Shown here: positions 5,547 through 6,728 of the stretch, piece by piece | Layout of the letters: each line of letters opens with the position of its first letter | Numbering within the stretch: the first letter of the stretch is position 1 | The notes under the pieces: model-generated | What the model was told of the DNA's origin: nothing | The model's database searches: none | What the model saw: only the letters and a program-made list of their open reading frames with translations | Position numbers and translations under genes: made by a program | Origin: Sphingobium sp. | Lineage (GTDB): Bacteria; Pseudomonadota; Alphaproteobacteria; Sphingomonadales; Sphingomonadaceae | Assembly (NCBI GenBank): GCA_030148625.1 | Contig: JASBTC010000165.1 | Span: 1 to 6,728, forward strand | Direction of reading: 5' to 3' | Length of the DNA: 6,728 bases

Positions 5547-6491
5547 ATGGCAGATCCATATGCGACTTTGGGAGTGGCCCGCGGGGCGAGCGAGGCCGAG
5601 ATCAAGAAGGCTTATCGCACGCTCGCCAAGGAGCTGCATCCCGACCGCAACAAGGATAATCCCAAGGCCACCGAACGTTTCGGCCAGGTCACGTCCGCCT
5701 ATGACCTGCTGACCGACAAGGACAAGCGCGCGCGCTTCGACCGCGGCGAGATCGACGGCGACGGCAATCCGACATCGCCCTTCGGCTTTGGCGGGGGCCA
5801 TCCCGGCGGCGGACGTCCGGGCGGATCGCAGCATTTCGAGTTCTCCGAAGAAGGGCTCGACCTTGGCGATATCTTCGACGGACTGTTCGGCGGCGGCGGT
5901 GCCGGTCGTCAGCGCGGGGGCGGATTCAGCGGCTTCGGCGGCGGACAGCGCCGTGCGCCGCCGCCCAAGGGCGGCAATGTCTCCTACCGGCTGGCCGTGG
6001 CGTTCGAGGATGCGGCCGCGCTCAAGCCGCAACGCATCACGCTGCAGGACGGCGCCGCGATCGACCTGAAGCTGCCGGGCGGCGTCGAGACCGGCACGCA
6101 GATGCGGCTGGGCGGCAAGGGGCAGCCCGGGCCGGGCGGCGCGGGCGACGCGATCGTCACCATCGAAGTGCGGCCGCATCGCTTCTTCACGCGCGACGGC
6201 GACAATGTGCGGATCGACCTGCCCATCACATTGTCCGAAGCGGTGCTCGGCGCGAAAGTGAAAGTGCCGACGGTCGACGGCGCGGTGATGCTCGGCATCC
6301 CGGCCGGGTCGACATCGGGCAAGGTGCTGCGGCTGAAAGGCAAGGGGTTCCACGCCAAATCGGGCACGCGCGGCGACCAGCTCGTCACGCTGATCGTCGA
6401 TATTCCCGCCGACGATGCGGCGCTGACCGCTTTCGTCCGCGACTGGCAAGGGGATGCTGCGCGGAACCCGAGGGCGGTCCTGGGGGGTTAA
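5547..6491 (+). CDS. DnaJ-family cochaperone without zinc finger (CbpA-like)
   Basis: 314 residues. An N-terminal J domain (about 3-66, DPYATLGV to KRARFDRGE) contains the essential HPD at 31-33, which stimulates DnaK ATPase. A Gly/Phe-rich region follows (78-133, with FGFGGG, IFDGLFGGGG and GFSGFGGG). Two C-terminal substrate-binding domains then run from about 144 to 287: KLPGGVETGTQMRLGGKGQ (175-193), HRFFTRDGDN (211-220), EAVLGAKVKVPTVDG (231-245) and IPAGSTSGKVLRLKGKG (251-267). No CxxCxGxG repeats are present, so it is the CbpA/class II type rather than the canonical dnaJ partner of dnaK. It is a cytosolic protein likely to act with DnaK on unfolded clients. It lies 49 bp after the VOC-like gene and nine bases before the YihY-type gene, in the same reading frame as the latter. 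No heat-shock operator such as CIRCE is visible upstream. An acidic stretch (98-111, EFSEEGLDLGDIFD) interrupts the Gly-rich linker, as in relatives. Confidence 0.96.
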   Translation: MADPYATLGVARGASEAEIKKAYRTLAKELHPDRNKDNPKATERFGQVTSAYDLLTDKDKRARFDRGEIDGDGNPTSPFGFGGGHPGGGRPGGSQHFEFSEEGLDLGDIFDGLFGGGGAGRQRGGGFSGFGGGQRRAPPPKGGNVSYRLAVAFEDAAALKPQRITLQDGAAIDLKLPGGVETGTQMRLGGKGQPGPGGAGDAIVTIEVRPHRFFTRDGDNVRIDLPITLSEAVLGAKVKVPTVDGAVMLGIPAGSTSGKVLRLKGKGFHAKSGTRGDQLVTLIVDIPADDAALTAFVRDWQGDAARNPRAVLGG

Positions 6492-6500
6492 CCTCGTACG

Positions 6501-6728
6501 ATGCAGGACATATCCCCCCAATCGCCGGAGGAGAGGCGCAAGCGGCTCTCCGGCGCGAGGGCGGCGATGCAGGGTGGGCTCGACCGGATCCGGCCCGGCA
6601 CCTATCCCTTCACGGTCGCCAAGCGGGTGGTGATTGGCGTCTATAATGACGGCTTCATCCATGCCGGCAATCTCGCCTATCTCGCGCTCGTCACGCTTTT
6701 CCCCTTCTTCATCGTCGCCGCCGCGGTC
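6501..6728 (+). CDS. YihY/BrkB family inner-membrane protein, 5' part only
   Basis: The first 76 residues are visible; the gene leaves the window on the right. After a charged, probably cytosolic N-terminus (PEERRKRLSGARAA) comes VYNDGFIHAGNLAYLALVTL (47-66), which leads into the first membrane segment (FPFFIVAAAV). The DGF.HAGNLAYLAL.TLFPF pattern is characteristic of the YihY/virulence-factor BrkB family, once labelled ribonuclease BN in error. These are multi-pass inner-membrane proteins whose molecular function is not established. The start at 6501 is nine bases after the DnaJ-like stop and cannot move further upstream, because that TAA is in the same frame. The ribosome site is poor (a run of G at 6482-6487, 13 bases away). 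The in-frame ATG at 6567, preceded by GAGGG, is an alternative. Close spacing suggests co-transcription with the DnaJ-like gene. Confidence 0.9.
   Translation, partial: MQDISPQSPEERRKRLSGARAAMQGGLDRIRPGTYPFTVAKRVVIGVYNDGFIHAGNLAYLALVTLFPFFIVAAAV

Noticed and set aside
5538..6662. A 374-codon open frame on the minus strand
   Set aside because: It is antisense to the DnaJ-like gene and the start of the YihY-type gene, with no recognisable domain and the composition of a mirror frame.

Overview
The window looks like a gene-dense piece of an alphaproteobacterial chromosome, most likely from a Sphingomonadaceae member. Evidence for this is the high G+C content (well above 60% by eye), the GC-biased third codon positions and the style of the proteins. 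These include a short 196-residue PdxH, a DnaJ-like protein without a zinc finger next to a YihY/BrkB protein, and a single-domain circularly permuted ATP-grasp protein. The genus assignment is inferred from protein character, not from a search.

Layout. Positions 1-4826 are all on the minus strand. In transcription order they are a LysR-type regulator (4826-3945), pdxH (3885-3295), a FieF/YiiP-like cation diffusion facilitator (3298-2360), a PhzF-family isomerase (2349-1555) and a circularly permuted ATP-grasp protein (1462 to beyond the left edge). pdxH and the transporter overlap by an ATGA. The transporter and the PhzF gene are joined by a few bases that hold a five-codon mini-ORF. The ATP-grasp gene stands 92 bp further on, with no visible terminator in the gap. 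From 4827 onward everything is on the plus strand: a small VOC-fold-like protein (5015-5497), a class-II-type DnaJ homologue (5547-6491) and the start of a YihY/BrkB membrane protein (6501 to beyond the right edge).

Relationships. pdxH makes pyridoxal 5'-phosphate, the transporter exports divalent metal, the DnaJ homologue is a cochaperone, and YihY/BrkB is an inner-membrane protein. These are housekeeping functions with no obvious common pathway. The LysR gene and the VOC-like gene are divergent and share a 188-bp intergenic region. That region holds the most striking non-coding signal of the window: a perfect 24-bp palindrome plus a third half-site, ending 10 bp from the LysR start. The pair looks like a self-contained regulator/target module placed between pdxH and the DnaJ gene. 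The ATP-grasp protein at the left edge belongs to a family usually found with alpha-E (DUF403) and transglutaminase-like genes in a predicted, poorly characterised peptide-ligation/modification system. Those partners would lie outside this window.

No RNA genes, insertion sequences, CRISPR arrays or phage genes are visible. No gene-free stretch exceeds 300 bp; the longest is 4827-5014.
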